In this document: positions 13,824 through 27,546 of the stretch, piece by piece
Layout of the letters: each line of letters starts with the position of its first letter
How positions within the stretch are numbered: position 1 is the first letter of the stretch
DNA from: Ascidia mentula
Taxonomy: Eukaryota > Chordata > Ascidiacea > Phlebobranchia > Ascidiidae
Direction: 5' to 3'
Assembly: GCA_947561715.1 (NCBI GenBank)
Contig: OX387204.1
Location: forward strand, 7,755,001-7,819,000
Length of the DNA stretch: 64,000 nucleotides
Program-made: the position numbers and the translations under genes
Notes under the pieces: model-generated
The model's database searches: none
What the model was told of the DNA's origin: nothing
Seen by the model: only the letters and a program-made list of their open reading frames with translations

Positions 13824-13874
13824 TTTACAGTTTTGAAACTAAATAAGGGAAGGGTTTGTTTACAGTTTTGAAAC
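13824..13874 (+). repeat. Short direct duplication
   Basis: The 16-mer TTTACAGTTTTGAAAC occurs at 13824-13839 and again at 13859-13874, 35 bp apart, in an AT-rich stretch. Confidence 0.7.
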
Positions 13875-16800
13875 AAAAACAAAAAATTATCGTATACACG
13901 TAACATAATTTTACAGAATATGTAGCTGCAGTAATTTGCTAACAAAAGTAATTTGTGTTAGTTTGGACATCAATAGTATTAAAAATAATTGATTTACGGT
14001 CTGTGGTGACAAACGAATCGGTTTCTTGCGCAAGAACCAAAGTCTAACAGTGAAAACGAAAGTCGGCGAAATTTGGTGAGTGAAAGGTTAACCCCATTAC
14101 TGTTTTCTCCCCAACTTTTTTTACGCGAGTCAACTTGCTTCCGTAAAACAAGCGAACGAACGAATTCTTTCCCACTCCGTCACAGTATGGGGAGAAGAGG
14201 ACCTTACATCTCTTGTAGTAACAACCCTAGACCCCTACACTCTAATAACCCCCAGTCTATCTATAGTTTATTTTTACCCAAACGCGAAAGCGGGGGAAAG
14301 TATGGGATGGCGTGCGATGGACGTAAGAATGTCGCTGGCTATTTCGAGGGAATGGACATCACGGATATGACGTCTTGTTACGCTAAATTTCGGAGCGCGG
14401 GGGCGTTACGTGTCCAACCGGGGCGCACGTGACCTGGGTGGGGGAGACCGTTGCACCGTTGGCAAGGCGATTGCGTGAGGGCGTCCGCGTATTTACCGAC
14501 CCTCTCCGCCGAGAACGCTTGTCACGCAATGCGCGGTGACTCTGCTGATATATGGGAGTCAATATTTGCGTCAAGTCTTTCATTGTTGTTTGCGCGAAAT
14601 GATTACTCGCCCATTGTCCGGGGTCCGCAGCCAGTGCTATTTTTGGGCCGTACAGCAGAGAAATTAATTCCCTTGATCGGCTCCCAATCCGCCGGCCGCG
14701 AAATTGTGGACAGATTGGGAGAACTGAAAGTCGGTCCAATTTGCCGGTTTGTTTAGCATTGGAGCGCAAACAAGGCGACGATCGGCTCACAAAAGTCTCA
14801 GAGATTGTTTCACAACTTTGCAAACTTTAGTTAAAGATTGACAAAATTTAAAAAAAATTCGATAGTAACCTCTGGGTCACAAAAATACGATGCGGGGATG
14901 CTGTTTGTTCGGAATACCGCCCCCTTTCATTTTTTCAGCCAATAATGTTCGCGAATCCCTATCGAACTAAACACCATTTTCTGGATTCGTTCAAAGAGAA
15001 CGCCTTGGTGTTTCGTTGTTTAATGCGTTGACATTTCCATCCCATCTCGCCACTGTATATAGTTCCCAACCATTTTGTTGACACGGAACCATTTTTTAAA
15101 ATCATCTGCGAACCCCTACGTTAAATTACCAGTTCGTTCTGTAACGAAGTTATACATTTCTTGAAATAAGGAACTACTGCTAATAGGGAAGTTTAAGCAC
15201 AAACTTCACATTGCTTGATTTTTTTTCATTTACGAACTCCTTGGGGTCCCGCCAACCCCAAGTTGGAAACCACTTCACTAATTTCATGTGATATGAAATG
15301 CGCAAATGTGACACTTATGAAAGTCAACACAAATTTATAAGCCCCCAATTAAGCAGAAGAAGCAGCGACGTAATGTAAAGTTGCAATTATCTGAAAGTAC
15401 AAGATAAGCGAACCTGACTTTGCTGTGGTGGGATAGTTTGACACCTCCTAAAGAGCAAGCAGTACGGCTTTGTATAAGGGGATCTTAGTGCAAACTTTCC
15501 GTTTACTTTGTGCCCGTCAGTAACGACAGAGTACACTCAAGGTCAAAGACCCCCTGTAACCACAAAACATAACCACGATGGGTCTTCACACGTCGCTGTA
15601 ACTTTTAAGGAGAAACATGGCGGCGGAAATATCCGTGGGACCACACAGGAGGAAATTCCTTGTCAGTGGCGCTAGCGACAAAGTCTTCTCCTGGCGCTAG
15701 TTGTGTGGCGAAACTCCGACGTGATGGCATTTTCTTCCATGCGTTTCGTAAACTTTGTGCACTTAAATGACTGTAGAGAAGCCAAGATTGTCTAAATCGT
15801 CTGGTCTCACGATGTCCCGACGTGTTGGCACATACACGCAGTCTACATAAAGTTTTATGCTGCAAAGTTTTGTGTAAGGTTTTTAAGAGTTAGAGTGCGT
15901 TAGGTTTATACATTTTGGGTGATTTGAAAGATATAACTCTTTGCATTCAGCACTTGAAAATACACATGACGACCCTCGTTTCAACATCAAGCAATAAAGA
16001 TTAGAGAAAAGGTTTTTGACTGACAATACCTGCTTGTTCGCCAACGGAACAAAGGAAACGTCCAACATCCCATTGTTTTCGGTCCAAACGTGATTAACTA
16101 CTGCAATTATTGACATGTATTCAAAACATACATTGCGTGGGACAGTCAACGCCTTTAAATCTTTAACAAGGTAATGGAGAATCTTATCCCGAATAAAACT
16201 ATAAGGCAACGAAAATAGAAAACGCCACTGGCCAATACACGGTCAGTACCAGAGTTGCAATTCTCCTAAACCTCCATTGTTTGATCGTGCATGATTGACC
16301 CAACCAATTGAAAGAATCGAAGACAAAGTCGGCTATCTATGGAGAAATTGCCCTCGTGTCCTTTCTCCACATTTTGTCGTACACTTTCCATGCAACTGGT
16401 CATCCGGCAGGTTTTTCTTGGATCCTTTGTCCTTCAAGTGCAAAATCCGTGTCCCACCGACCGACGAAGATGAGGAGAAACTGGTATCGGTTTGTGAGGA
16501 ACATTTTCACGCACGAATCCTGTCAAAGAACCTCGTGCCCATCAAACGTGCTTCTGTCCCAAACCGCGGGATTTAGCTGTCAAAACACTGTCATTTTAAC
16601 GCTTTCAGGGAAAAACAAGAGGCAATCCGATGTGACACAAATCTGGTTAAAATTTTGGTGTTAGTGAAAAATATACTGGTATTTTTACTGAGAATCAATT
16701 CTTTCTTCACGCATACATTACATCGATGACTCGCCATAACTAAACTATTTGTCCCAAACATGCTTAGGCTACCTTTTATCACTCTTGGAACGTAGTGGTT

Positions 16801-19800
16801 GGATTTGAATGTAATGATTCACATGTTGGCATACAGGACCAGACTGCTCTCTTCATACTCTCGTGAGCTTACCCGCGTGATCCAATCGTGTGTAATGAAG
16901 TTTTGACAAAACATCAATTTGAAAGAAATGTTTGCTGAAAATTACTCGTAATCGCACCCAACAAAAGGTCGATTATGCCAAGCAAAGAAGTCTCGCGAAT
17001 TCTTGGTGTCTGGAGGAGAATTTTATCGCAAGTCCCTCTTCCTGTCCTGTGGCGCGCGTTATTGAAAGTTAAACAGGATTTAGTCGATTTTTGTCGTTGT
17101 TTCGCCAGGTGACCAAAAGTAAACATGACAAACGGGGCTGTGACGCGCGAAGAGCGAGGCTTGGTGGGTGAAAACGCATCGCAGCGGCATGAAACATCAA
17201 CCTGGGTATCGCACGGCAAACATGTTGCTTCCTATGAGCGCGTGCTGGGTCCGAAGCAAACTCGAGGAGCTGAGGATGTTTGCTTTCGCTTTGAAATAAA
17301 TAATTGCCCGCTCGTCTTCAAAGAATCTTGCGATGGCGGCGCGTTTTTAATGAAGTCAGTAATCGAGGACTCGGAGATAAGACCTCGGTGGACGGAAGTG
17401 CTTGAAGTTGTCGCAGCGGCGGCGAAAGCTTCTAGGTGGCCCGAGTGACGTTGTGGCCGACCCATTCACATACGTACGGTTGCTTTGACGGTTGAGATAA
17501 CCTGGGAGGTGGAGGGGTCATTGTGGGCCTTACTGGGTTCACTTGGATCCGGTTCCGAACGTTGAGTGATCGTGTGTGACGTACTACACAGGATGTTGGG
17601 AGAAATCACGGGAGGTTCAAAGTTCGCTCAAATCGCGCGATATGAATTATAAAGCACGTTTTTTTGCATAGTCATTTCATTTCGAAAGCGTTTTTACACG
17701 ATTGTTGATTTGCTGTCAATCGCCAATTGCTGTGATGGCCTATATTCGATGTACTGGAAATTATGACGCATACACTCGTCCAAAGACATATAAAATAAAA
17801 AAGAGTTACTAAAGGCAGCGAAGCCCGCTGACGAACAGCCAGTGACAAAGAAGGACAAATGGGTAGTGCGTTAAAGATGAAATGGAACTAACTTTATAGT
17901 ACAAATATCTCTTGGTCATTTGAAAGTAAAAAGGTGGAAAACGCAATGCAGCGAAACGGGAATGCGAACAACGCCCACAATTTGTTTGTTACCTGCGATG
18001 AAAAGACCAGAAAGGAGTGAAATTCACCATTTCATGAACGTTTACACCTCCGTAATTTCGCTATGCTTTGCGAACTGTAGTGTCATTAGGAAATGGCGTG
18101 TTGGGAAAACGCCCTGCTTATGAAGTTCACGCGTTTATGCAGCTCTGCAAAGTTTGCTGGCGTTAATGAACCGATCGGCAGTCATGAACGCGTGATTTTC
18201 AAGGTGCCGCCGTGCCGCATTCCAACCCAGACGGTCGTCTAACCGTGATATGCGCGGCGAATTGCGTGTGTAATTGACTGAATACGGTTTGTTCTTTTTA
18301 ATAAACCGAACTTTGCGTGCCGATGAGAAGTTTTTACCCCGCGAATTGACTTTTAACGAAACTACTCCTGGTGTTGATTTTGGAATAGAAGTTTGGCAGA
18401 GATGTATAATCAGCAAAACGCCCGAAAATAGTAACTACGTGGACACGATTGTTAAATACCAATGCACGGCAATACGTGTCACATCGTGTATGCACGATAT
18501 ATGGAAGTCTATTCCAAAACTCAGATAGGACAACTTTGGGGACCACCCATCGTGAATGTCATAATAGTCAACACGAAATTCCTTAAATCAACCTCTTTCA
18601 CAAAATTGCCCTGCGTTCAAACGAAGGATGCTGGTAGAGGCAATTTGCCCAAATTAGAAGCCGAAGGCAGGAATTAGCGAAGAGGCAATGCGTGTTCCAG
18701 GAACCTAGGCACATTGTGCAGGCGCTTATTGGGGCCACTTAACCATCACCGGCGGTTCCTGTCCACCGGAGGACGCCGAGCGGTAAACAATGGCCCGCGA
18801 CGCGCTATGCAGGTTCGCCTATCGAACACCCGTGCAATTAAACAGGCAGCGCGTCGTATCATCCACGAAAATACCACACAATAAATTACCACGCTTCGAT
18901 ACCGACATCCTGGCGTTGGTTACGGAGGTTTGCATTTGACCTTGGTCGGCGATTTGTGGAAGTTTTAATTGCTTTTGTTCTGTACAAGACTGGGTATACG
19001 TGGCAGATTTGCCAAATTTATTTTGCGCCAAGCTTCCTGCTTGAGAGCTCCCTCTAGTGAATCCTTTTTTTCGGAAATGATCTGTCGCTTAAACGTTGTG
19101 AACCACAGGCTTTTCAAGTTAAACAAACAAGTTTTTAATTTTTAAGTTTTTTACATTACCATAAAACTACAGCTTAATACAAAATGTTGGAACGTAAAAT
19201 GTAAGAAAAAATCCATGCAAATATGTGTTTTTGTTCAGTATCATATCTCGTTGACCCTTTATCTGTACAGTACTTCAACTTTTACAAATCAACGGACAAA
19301 TATCACTGGTTCTCGTAGTACAGTGGTAATGTAGCAGCAATATATTAACATATTTAAACACTTCCGTCCTCTCATTAATTGCGGTTTATACCACAAGACA
19401 AAGTGAAAGTAAATTGGTCTCGACTTGAAGTATTCGCCTTAACAAGCAATAAATTTATGTCGCAGTCAACAGAACTTATTTATCCTCACACCAATAAAAT
19501 ACCCAAACGTAAAGTAAAACGTAACCACAGTTTTTATTGCTTATTTGCTCCTCAAACAGAATTTACAACTCGTAAGGAGACTTCATTACTTTCCATCGGC
19601 CTTTGTTAGGCATCCAAGGGCGTAAAACCACAACTCATAAATTTTTATGGTGGTTTTCAGACGATCCCGAAGAGCAATTGACACGCAGCGGGGTCTCGGC
19701 AAAACCCAACGTTTCTTCTTCCAAGCAAAAGCGACCTAAAAGCAAACAAAGCGGCAGGATGTCATTAACCAGCTTTTCTATCCATCGACAAACTAATGAT

Positions 19801-22800
19801 ATGACGAAGGCAAACAATGCCAACAACGATGTTCCCCACGACCATTGTCAGTTTTGCGATATACAGACTCAAGTGGTCGTTTGTCAGAACGTTGTTGCAG
19901 ACCAGTTCATGACTCCATTTCATTAAGGTTGACGACCACCGCAATTTAGCTCTCAAATATAGATATAGTGTGAAGTGTTTACGATGTGCAGTATTACGCG
20001 ATACACCGCACCGTATACAGTGTATAGGGCATGTGCTGACTAGTTTTCATAATTGGTGGGTTTACCTCAGCGCAAATAATGAAGGGCGGAGCACGGCACA
20101 AAGGAAAGAAGATTGGAGTGACCATGCGTGGATCTGTGCAAACACGGTGGAAAGACTGAACGGAATGCTGTAAACTGCGCCCTACTGCCGTCCCCATGGC
20201 GACAATCTCACGCTGTAAAGTTCGGTATCTGGTGCGAACAAACCGCAGATTATCATATCCCACGGGATTGAAACAGAGTAAAGTGCGAAGATGCGTTGGG
20301 GAGCATTGACCCAATTGTATATCGTGTTTGTGGAATATCCGCCGCGGTTTAATTTCCCACCGCTTTAAAATGGTGAAAAGTACCGGCTTAAAGATTAGAC
20401 AGGGCACGTCAGACCGAAAGCCTCGGCTGGTTTATATGAATGTAAGGCGAAAATGTCAAAGCCAATTTAGTAAATCATGTTGATGAGCCGAAAGAACGTG
20501 TTAGCAGGGCCAGTGATTATGGAGTGCCATTCACCAAAGGGCGCTTGTGAGCACACTTAATTGCCGTGTTATTACACAATTATGTTGGTTCCGAATCAAT
20601 GTGACATAACAACGCTTGTCGTGTCCCCAGCAACGCAATAAAAGCAACTAAATGCGATGTAATTGGCCATTTCAGGGCGGCTTAGACAAAGAGGCATTGT
20701 TTGAAACCTGATTGAAACTGGAATTCCTCCTGCAACTCTCCTTGTCGGAGGTCGGCGAAAACAAGAACAAGGCAGCGTTAATCCCGCTAACTAACAGGTA
20801 AGAGGTGGCGGATTACGACTAATCCTGTGTTTCGTATCTTAAGTCAAATAAACAAACACAGTGACGCGGCAATCTTCCTCGTTTATGTCTTTGCATTATT
20901 ACGCAATAATTATGACGCTAAATTGCGACATTTTTCAGATGCGTGGCGAAAAAAACACAAACACACACTAATTTACGTTGCCCAGCAGTTTGTGCTGTCT
21001 AGACGTTAATCCTTATAGCTTGGCTGGGCCAGTGGTCATCTTATACATGTTCCAACATGCGAATTGTTCATCTGAAAATTGTATGCTTTGAAACAGGCAT
21101 TATTTGAACTTAACAAATGTGTCAAGAAAAAATAAAAATTTGTTATCAAACTTTAAATGACATTTACCGAAAGCTTGTCCGAAGTAATTACTACAGGCGA
21201 AAAAAACAGGGTTGCAAAAACACACGAACCATAATTTTGCACTAAAATTTGTTGCCGCTGCCCAAATGCGTAACATTGTGGCTTAATATCGACCAGGAAA
21301 ACACAACCGACTACAACCTCTCACGTAAATGCCGCAGAAAGTAGCCCAACATAATTGAGCGAATTTGTTGGTCAAAAGGTCGAACATAATGAAATGTAAC
21401 ACGTATTCTGTGTTTCCAAGGGAATTTGCGTTTTAAGACAACTTCGCTACCCACAAACTACGTCATAGGCGCGCATGATGTTATCGTTTCTTGGTTCGAA
21501 ACTGGAATCGGAGGTGGTAATTGTGCTTACACCTGAATGTGCTTTTAAACAGTCTCTTACACAATATGGGGATTTTGTGGGTTTGGGTTAAACGGTGAAC
21601 TGGTCGCAAAGCGATCACTTGACTGGCGGAAATTTTTGAAAGTTTCTTTGCCAACGAAACTTTCGTATCCGGGACGAAACTCGCCTTGAATTCCCATTTT
21701 TTAACTTTGAATCAATTAAATACATTAAATACATTTGATACATTGTATGGTTTACTTTCGGGTTTCGTATTACAAAATCTGGGAAATTTCGATAAACTTG
21801 TCAGATTACAACGTAAAGCTATAACAAAAGCGCATAAGCAGAGAAGCTATATCTAAAATCGTGACCGCTTACGACTGATGTATTTTTACTACATTACGAA
21901 AACACATCAATTTCCCAACTGGCCGTGCGAAAAACTTTTGTTGGGAGACTTTTTGAGGGTCTCTACGTCAGCTTAGGGACATAGCATTACCCCAAAAAAG
22001 GTGGTCCACGTTATGGCATGGCGTACAATTAGCGGCGCCGTTAATTTGTGCTCTAGTTATGAGCGATTTCGAGAACTTTCCGCGCTAATGATAGTGATTG
22101 TTTATTGGACGACATTCGCTCAAATGTGCCTGACAGTCTAATAAGGCGCCCAAGTCGCCGTAAATGACATGGAATTCGCAATTGAAGACCGCCTATTGTC
22201 GTCCGGATATCACTACTTGCTTAGATATTGTTCCCACGGATTGTACAGACGATACAGGTACCCTGAACCAAACCCTTCAAGGTGTCCGGACTCCTTGAGT
22301 GTGTTGGTGTCATGAACTTTTGTGTACTATTGGGTTTCGGCGCAAATGGCAGGATTGTGGTGAAGAAATAAGCCAGCACTCCCATATTTGTGTGGCGCCA
22401 CAAAACGAAACAGGCAATAAAGACCTTGAATTACCAGCGTTCGTCGGGCGTGATACGAAAAGGGCTCTGAAACAGCGGACTTTGATGTTAGGCTTGTTTA
22501 ATGCTTTAATCTGAAAATGAATCACAAAAATTGAGGCCACAACGTGCGCATAAGTGCCAAATAATGTGACATCCAAAATTTTAGTCACCGGCGCGTTAGC
22601 TTGACAATTTGAAGCAATTATAGAATATGTTGTGATTTTGATTTAAAAGAAACTGATAATTTGTTATCCTGCACAAACACAAACTCAGCATAACCTTAAA
22701 TATTTTCTTCCAACTTTTTGGTGGAAACTTTACATTTAAAATTACAATATATGGTGATTTCGTGTCAAAATAACCGTTTTACTTTTAAATTTTAAATAAA

Positions 22801-22920
22801 AAATGATATGAAATGAAACTGCGTTTCGAGACGAGGTCATTTTTTATTTTAATCAGCAGTTAGAATTCATTCGTGTCAACCGTAAAATGCGTGTCGTAAA
22901 TTAATTGTACAATTACACGC

Positions 22921-23381
22921 TATTACTCAGCCGCTCGGTGACGCTATAACCTCCGTGGCAACCGCCAAGAGCTTCGCATGGCAACGCCACTCGAGAGTGC
23001 TCAGTCGCGTAGAACGCGATCGACACATCTTTGTTACGTCACAATGAAACCGGTCCTCTTAAAAAATTAACAATGAGGATGCTTTGACGTACAACGTGGT
23101 TTCTTTGCCTCGCGTTTACAAAGCAAACATTCAGTGGCAAAGGTAACGAGCGGAATGTAGTCACTGGAGAGGCCTGTTTGACACACATATTACCAAGCCC
23201 AGCGAAGAGAAAGGTGGTGATATTTGCAAAAGCATCGTCAATTGGCTGTAAAGGATTACGGTGGCATAAGTCAACTCATTTAACAGTGACGATATTAAGG
23301 ACAGCGGAAGGAAGTCAGTTGTTATACTGGATTATAAAGGACAGTGCAGAACATTAAATTGTTTCAATAACATTGCAAAAA
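22921..23381 (+). promoter_or_regulatory. Upstream region of the TEX26-like gene with GGCAAC half-sites
   Basis: This CpG-rich stretch precedes the TEX26-like ATG. It holds two GGCAAC sequences about 25 bp apart (ctccgtggcaac near 22951-22962 and catggcaac near 22977-22985), which resemble the right half of RFX X-boxes, a motif of ciliary gene promoters. Neither is a perfect full site. The CpG-rich sequence ends here and the CpG-poor gene block begins. Confidence 0.35.
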
Positions 23382-26300
23382 ATGCCAACTGTTGCTGAAA
23401 CTTCTTGGGGACATTGGGGTGAGCCAACCCCAACACCTGCTTGGACAGATGGCCCTCCAAAGGTAAATTTTGAAAATTTTTGGCCTTTTGGATCAAAAAA
23501 TGCCACTTAAGTGGAAATCTCAAATAAAATACTTTTTTTAATGCGTGTAGGTCACTGTTCCTCACGTTGTTTGTTAACATTGTAACTGTTTTTATGTAGG
23601 ACTTACATGACATTGTTACGCGTATAATGTGTATTGTTACGACATATTATCTTTTACAGCTCCGTTGCGATACGGGAGGTGTGCTTAAACCAAGGTTTGC
23701 CAACACCCTGAAGTGGTATCATCGCCGGGCGCAAAACCCAAGAGACAAGGAGCACTGTGTAAAGCTGTTGGCCACGTTTGAAACACAAAACCAACAACAA
23801 CAAACTATCTCCAGACCAAAAACCGCGCAAGAACTGCGTCGTTCTGTTTCTACGCACAGATATCAAGTAGCAAAGCAACCCGAACATACTCCAAAACCGG
23901 CAACAAAGCTTCAGCAGCAGAATCAGAATTCTGTAAACGCGTATCAACGCCAACTTCAGTCTGTCAATCGCCTGTCCAGGCCAAAAACTGCAAGGCCCAG
24001 TTCGTCCCGTCACCCAGTCGCTTCAGAAAGGGCAAAGGAATACAAAACTTGTCCCAGACCAAAATCGGCTATGGCAGACATAGGTTTGTTTGGCGCCGCG
24101 ATTGTCACTCTGCTGAATAAAACGTATTGTGGATCGGTATATGGCCTTGTCGTGGTTTCTGGTATCCAAAGCTTGACAGTTAAACACTGTGTTTTGTTAA
24201 ACGGTAATAAAAGATATGTTATTTACATTGCAGGAAGACGCAGAGCCACTGACCCATACCTGACCACACACGAGATCGACTTCCCAGGCTATCCGACAGG
24301 TTTGTTTGCTGAAGCGAAAAGACCCATGTCATCTAAGGGTTTCACGGCGCCCTATTCCATCTCGGACCCTGTGGGCGAAACAACTGGCCAGGATGAGTTC
24401 GCGTGGAAATCAGCGCCCAGGGTCGACCCGATAAGGTCGGGGACGTCGTCAGGGAACAGGAAAAACAATCCACATCCACACGAAGTATGTTTAATCAGCG
24501 CCTCTTAAATCAACAGGACATATGTTTGCCGGCTTTTGAGTTTCATATATTGCGTCTCTGTGGACGCAATCCACAGAACACACACATTCGTTTAATAACA
24601 TGACGGTTTTCGGGGTAATGAACCTTATATTGAGTTTTCTGTCAAGGCAAATGTATTTCCTGTTGGAGATAAGCTAGTCTTTCCCTGTCAATAAGAACAT
24701 ATTGTTGAGATGTTATTTAAGGACCTCGTAAGAAGCCCGTGGTATTTGGTTGCGGCTATAATTTTAAATTACGTCTCCAGTTACGTAATTTTAGTGCTGT
24801 GAAACCAACGCCCAAAGAATGTTGGAACTGTATCTAATTTACCATTGTTACCTGGAGAACAGCTGATACTTTAACTCGAGCGTGTGTCGCCAATTTAACC
24901 AATATGATCAATTCTGATTAAACTTCTCAAACACGATTGCTCGATTAAATGAATAAGATCTCCAGTTTCACGTTAGAGGTCGTTGTGACTTTCAATGATC
25001 AACATTGACGTGATTGACAGAAACAAAACTAACAGACCCGGAATCACAACACAAAATATAATATTTCCAGTCATTTATGATCTGGCGACTTCCAAGCAAA
25101 ACGGCAGAAGGGATGATGACGGCTCCTGCCAAGCATCTCGGCTACAGAGAGTTGTCAGACAATGTGATGGACCAGATATTAAAAGATCAGTTAAAGTCGA
25201 CGTATCAGAATGATTATCTGGGCATCCCGCAAGGTATACATGCCATTAGCAATTGTGCATTGTTTGTCTCAATGTTTATCAGCGGTCAGTTTAAAGGTTC
25301 GCTTTGTTTCTGAATTTAGAGATTCTGAATTGTTCGAAGGCAAAATTTAAATGATGCAATTTCATGAAGGTTGCATTAATATAATTTATTTTAACTGAAG
25401 ACGTGGTTTTCAAAGCTATTATCTGAAGGACGACATCGGTTTAACAAAGCTATAGAACACTATACGGTATTTAAGAATCAACAATTCTAAGGCTATCAAG
25501 TGAAAGACGCTATTGACGCACCAGCGGACTGGAAGACACAGGTCCATAGACCCAAACACACCACTGTTCGCCACTCATATTCCAAACCAGAGCAGCAACC
25601 TGAACTTGCGGGCAACACTTCCAGATACGGTTGCAACAAGAACAAGGGCATTGCTGCACTTGGAGCTGGTATGTAAAAAAGTTCTTGTAGAAATGACTTT
25701 TTCTTTCCAAAGTGTGGGACAAAATTGTAGTGGGGCGCGGAGGTTTAAGACAAAATAGACAAATTTCTGGCCTTCAATATTACATTCTAAATTGAATGGG
25801 ACTACAAAGTACAAAATAAGTAGCAAGCATTCTGATTTTGGTGCTGGGGCCTGAGGTATTTTTATGGCAACACCAGGGCGGATGCAAAATTTTTTGTACC
25901 AGGTGTTTGTTTTGCATTTTAAAAAAATAATTTTATTCCAGAATAAATTGAGTTTGTGACTGCAATTAGTTACATTTGTTTTCATATCTTAGATGAACAG
26001 ATCCCCCAAATAAGTCCTGTTATTGTTTGCCAGTGACGCAAGTACTGGGAATGCGCCATAAAGTTTATAACTCGGTTAAGTTGGAGAAAAGCCGGAAAAG
26101 CGTAGGACTGTGACTGCTTGACAAACTGTTACTATGCAATGTTTATTGTTGCATCGACGTCCACCTTTATTTGTCGAACACTTGTGCCTGGAAAATCAGC
26201 ATTTTTTTCCAACTCAAAATTTTTTTAGTAGGCTACTGTCTCCGCGTACACGCACTACTTTTTAGGTCAAAAACTCAAAACAAACCCGATGTTCTGCTGA

Positions 26301-26762
26301 TACAAAAGTCCTCGGACGACTCTAATGTTTGTAAGAGAGTCACCCCTACATGTTTACAATAAGCTCCTCATTGGTGTTTAATTTATTTTGCCTTATATTT
26401 CAAGTGTAGTTTTCAAACCTATAATTACTTCCATACTTCTTACAGTACCAACTGTAACCAAAGACCACGTGAAAAATCAGGAGTTGATCAAAGGAAAAAC
26501 TTCGTACGAGTCCGAATTCCGCAACCGAATCAGTCAACCGGACCTTCTAAAGCTGCTAAATGAACAAACCAACAAGAAAGTAATTGACCGTTTTCTGCGC
26601 TATTCAAACATCATGGGTAAGTGGAGTTGCACGAGTCTCCTGTTGTAACCTAGTTATTGAGGTGCCATCGCTTGGGTTGATAAAGTTGATCATCGGATTT
26701 CTAATCTTGCAGAACAAGGAAAGCAAAACAGGGAGGAGGGTGAAAAAATAAGAAGCAAGTGA
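23382..26762 (+). CDS. TEX26: TEX26-like protein
   Basis: Seven exons in consistent phase: 23382-23462, 23660-24083, 24234-24484, 25071-25233, 25492-25668, 26446-26616, 26713-26762 (about 438 residues). The C-terminal two thirds follow the vertebrate TEX26 pattern: a YSISDPVG...DEFAWKS segment (vertebrate YSLSDP...DEYTWKS), a WRLP segment, SRYGCNKNKG (KYGC), then NQE...TSYESEF and KVIDRFLRYSN (QIIDRFIR). The first 170 residues are Gln-rich and basic, with repeated RPKTA/RPKSA motifs often seen in cilia- and sperm-associated proteins. TEX26 is testis-expressed in vertebrates and its biochemical role is unknown; a ciliary or flagellar role is inference. The 150-nt intron 2 (24084-24233) has no stop in frame. 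MED7 lies downstream in convergent orientation. Confidence 0.85.
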
Positions 26763-27546
26763 AAGAAATGACCACATCCTGCTAGAAGCTGCACACTTTT
26801 TGTTAAGCGTATTACGAGATTAAAATTATAAAACACGTCCTTGTAGAGAACCGAAGTCACTATAAGCTTGGTCCGCTACAAATCACGGGAGACTAAAAGC
26901 TGCTTTTCACACAAACATGATTTTTATATGTCGTCTTTTGTTAATATTCGCAATTTTGGGTATTGGATTTGGTTAAACTGTAATGGATACATCAGACTAA
27001 AGTTTTGTTTGGTCGTTTTGTCACATCTACATAGTGTAACCCTGCACCGTTTACTTCACGATTGTTTTCCGAATTTGTGTTTGACACGTTATAACCATCC
27101 TGTCCTTGCAATCGCACATGCACTACTTGATAACAGGCACTAGTGATGTTCATAAGTCAATTGTGGTTATAAAAACAACAGAGATTTAGTTAATCAATCA
27201 ATAAATTCAACGACCTTCATCAGGACAAGTACGTAAACGCAAACACGACTATAAATAGATCTTTGAATATATTGAATATTATGCCTGGTAGCGCCAGCAA
27301 CAAAACATTTAGTTAATCAGGTCAGCATAGAGCTAGTTAACTAACAAGCTTGGTACAGCATACAAAAACTGGTTGAAAACTCTGAACTGTATGTATGTAA
27401 ATTTAGGTCCATAATGCCCAACAAGACTTGAAACTGTTGGCATGAAGCAGTCACATTTCCTCGGATTCCCACCATTTGAAACAACCTTCATTCTTTGGAT
27501 GTCTTTCCAATGGTAAACAACGCACTGGATAAGTGTGATATTGAAC
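26763..27546. other. Convergent intergenic spacer
   Basis: This AT-rich stretch holds the 3' sides of the TEX26-like gene (+) and MED7 (-). An AATAAA on the + strand lies near 27200. Nothing else is recognised. Confidence 0.5.

Larger units (their letters stand above)
5184..22920. other. Long gene-poor, CpG-rich intergenic stretch
   Basis: I find no recognisable protein domain, RNA gene or intact mobile element here. Open frames are short, overlap on both strands and show no family resemblance. CpG is common, unlike 24-53 kb. Small sites of note are a full CRE (TGACGTCA) at 7101, X-box-like motifs at 12197 and 20190, and a duplicated 16-mer at 13824/13859. The stretch most likely carries cis-regulatory DNA for the gene at the left edge; this is inference. 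Confidence 0.5.

Noticed and set aside
14383-14823. 146-codon minus-strand frame in the desert
   Set aside because: Long frames on both strands here follow from locally higher GC; no domain or splice signals support it.
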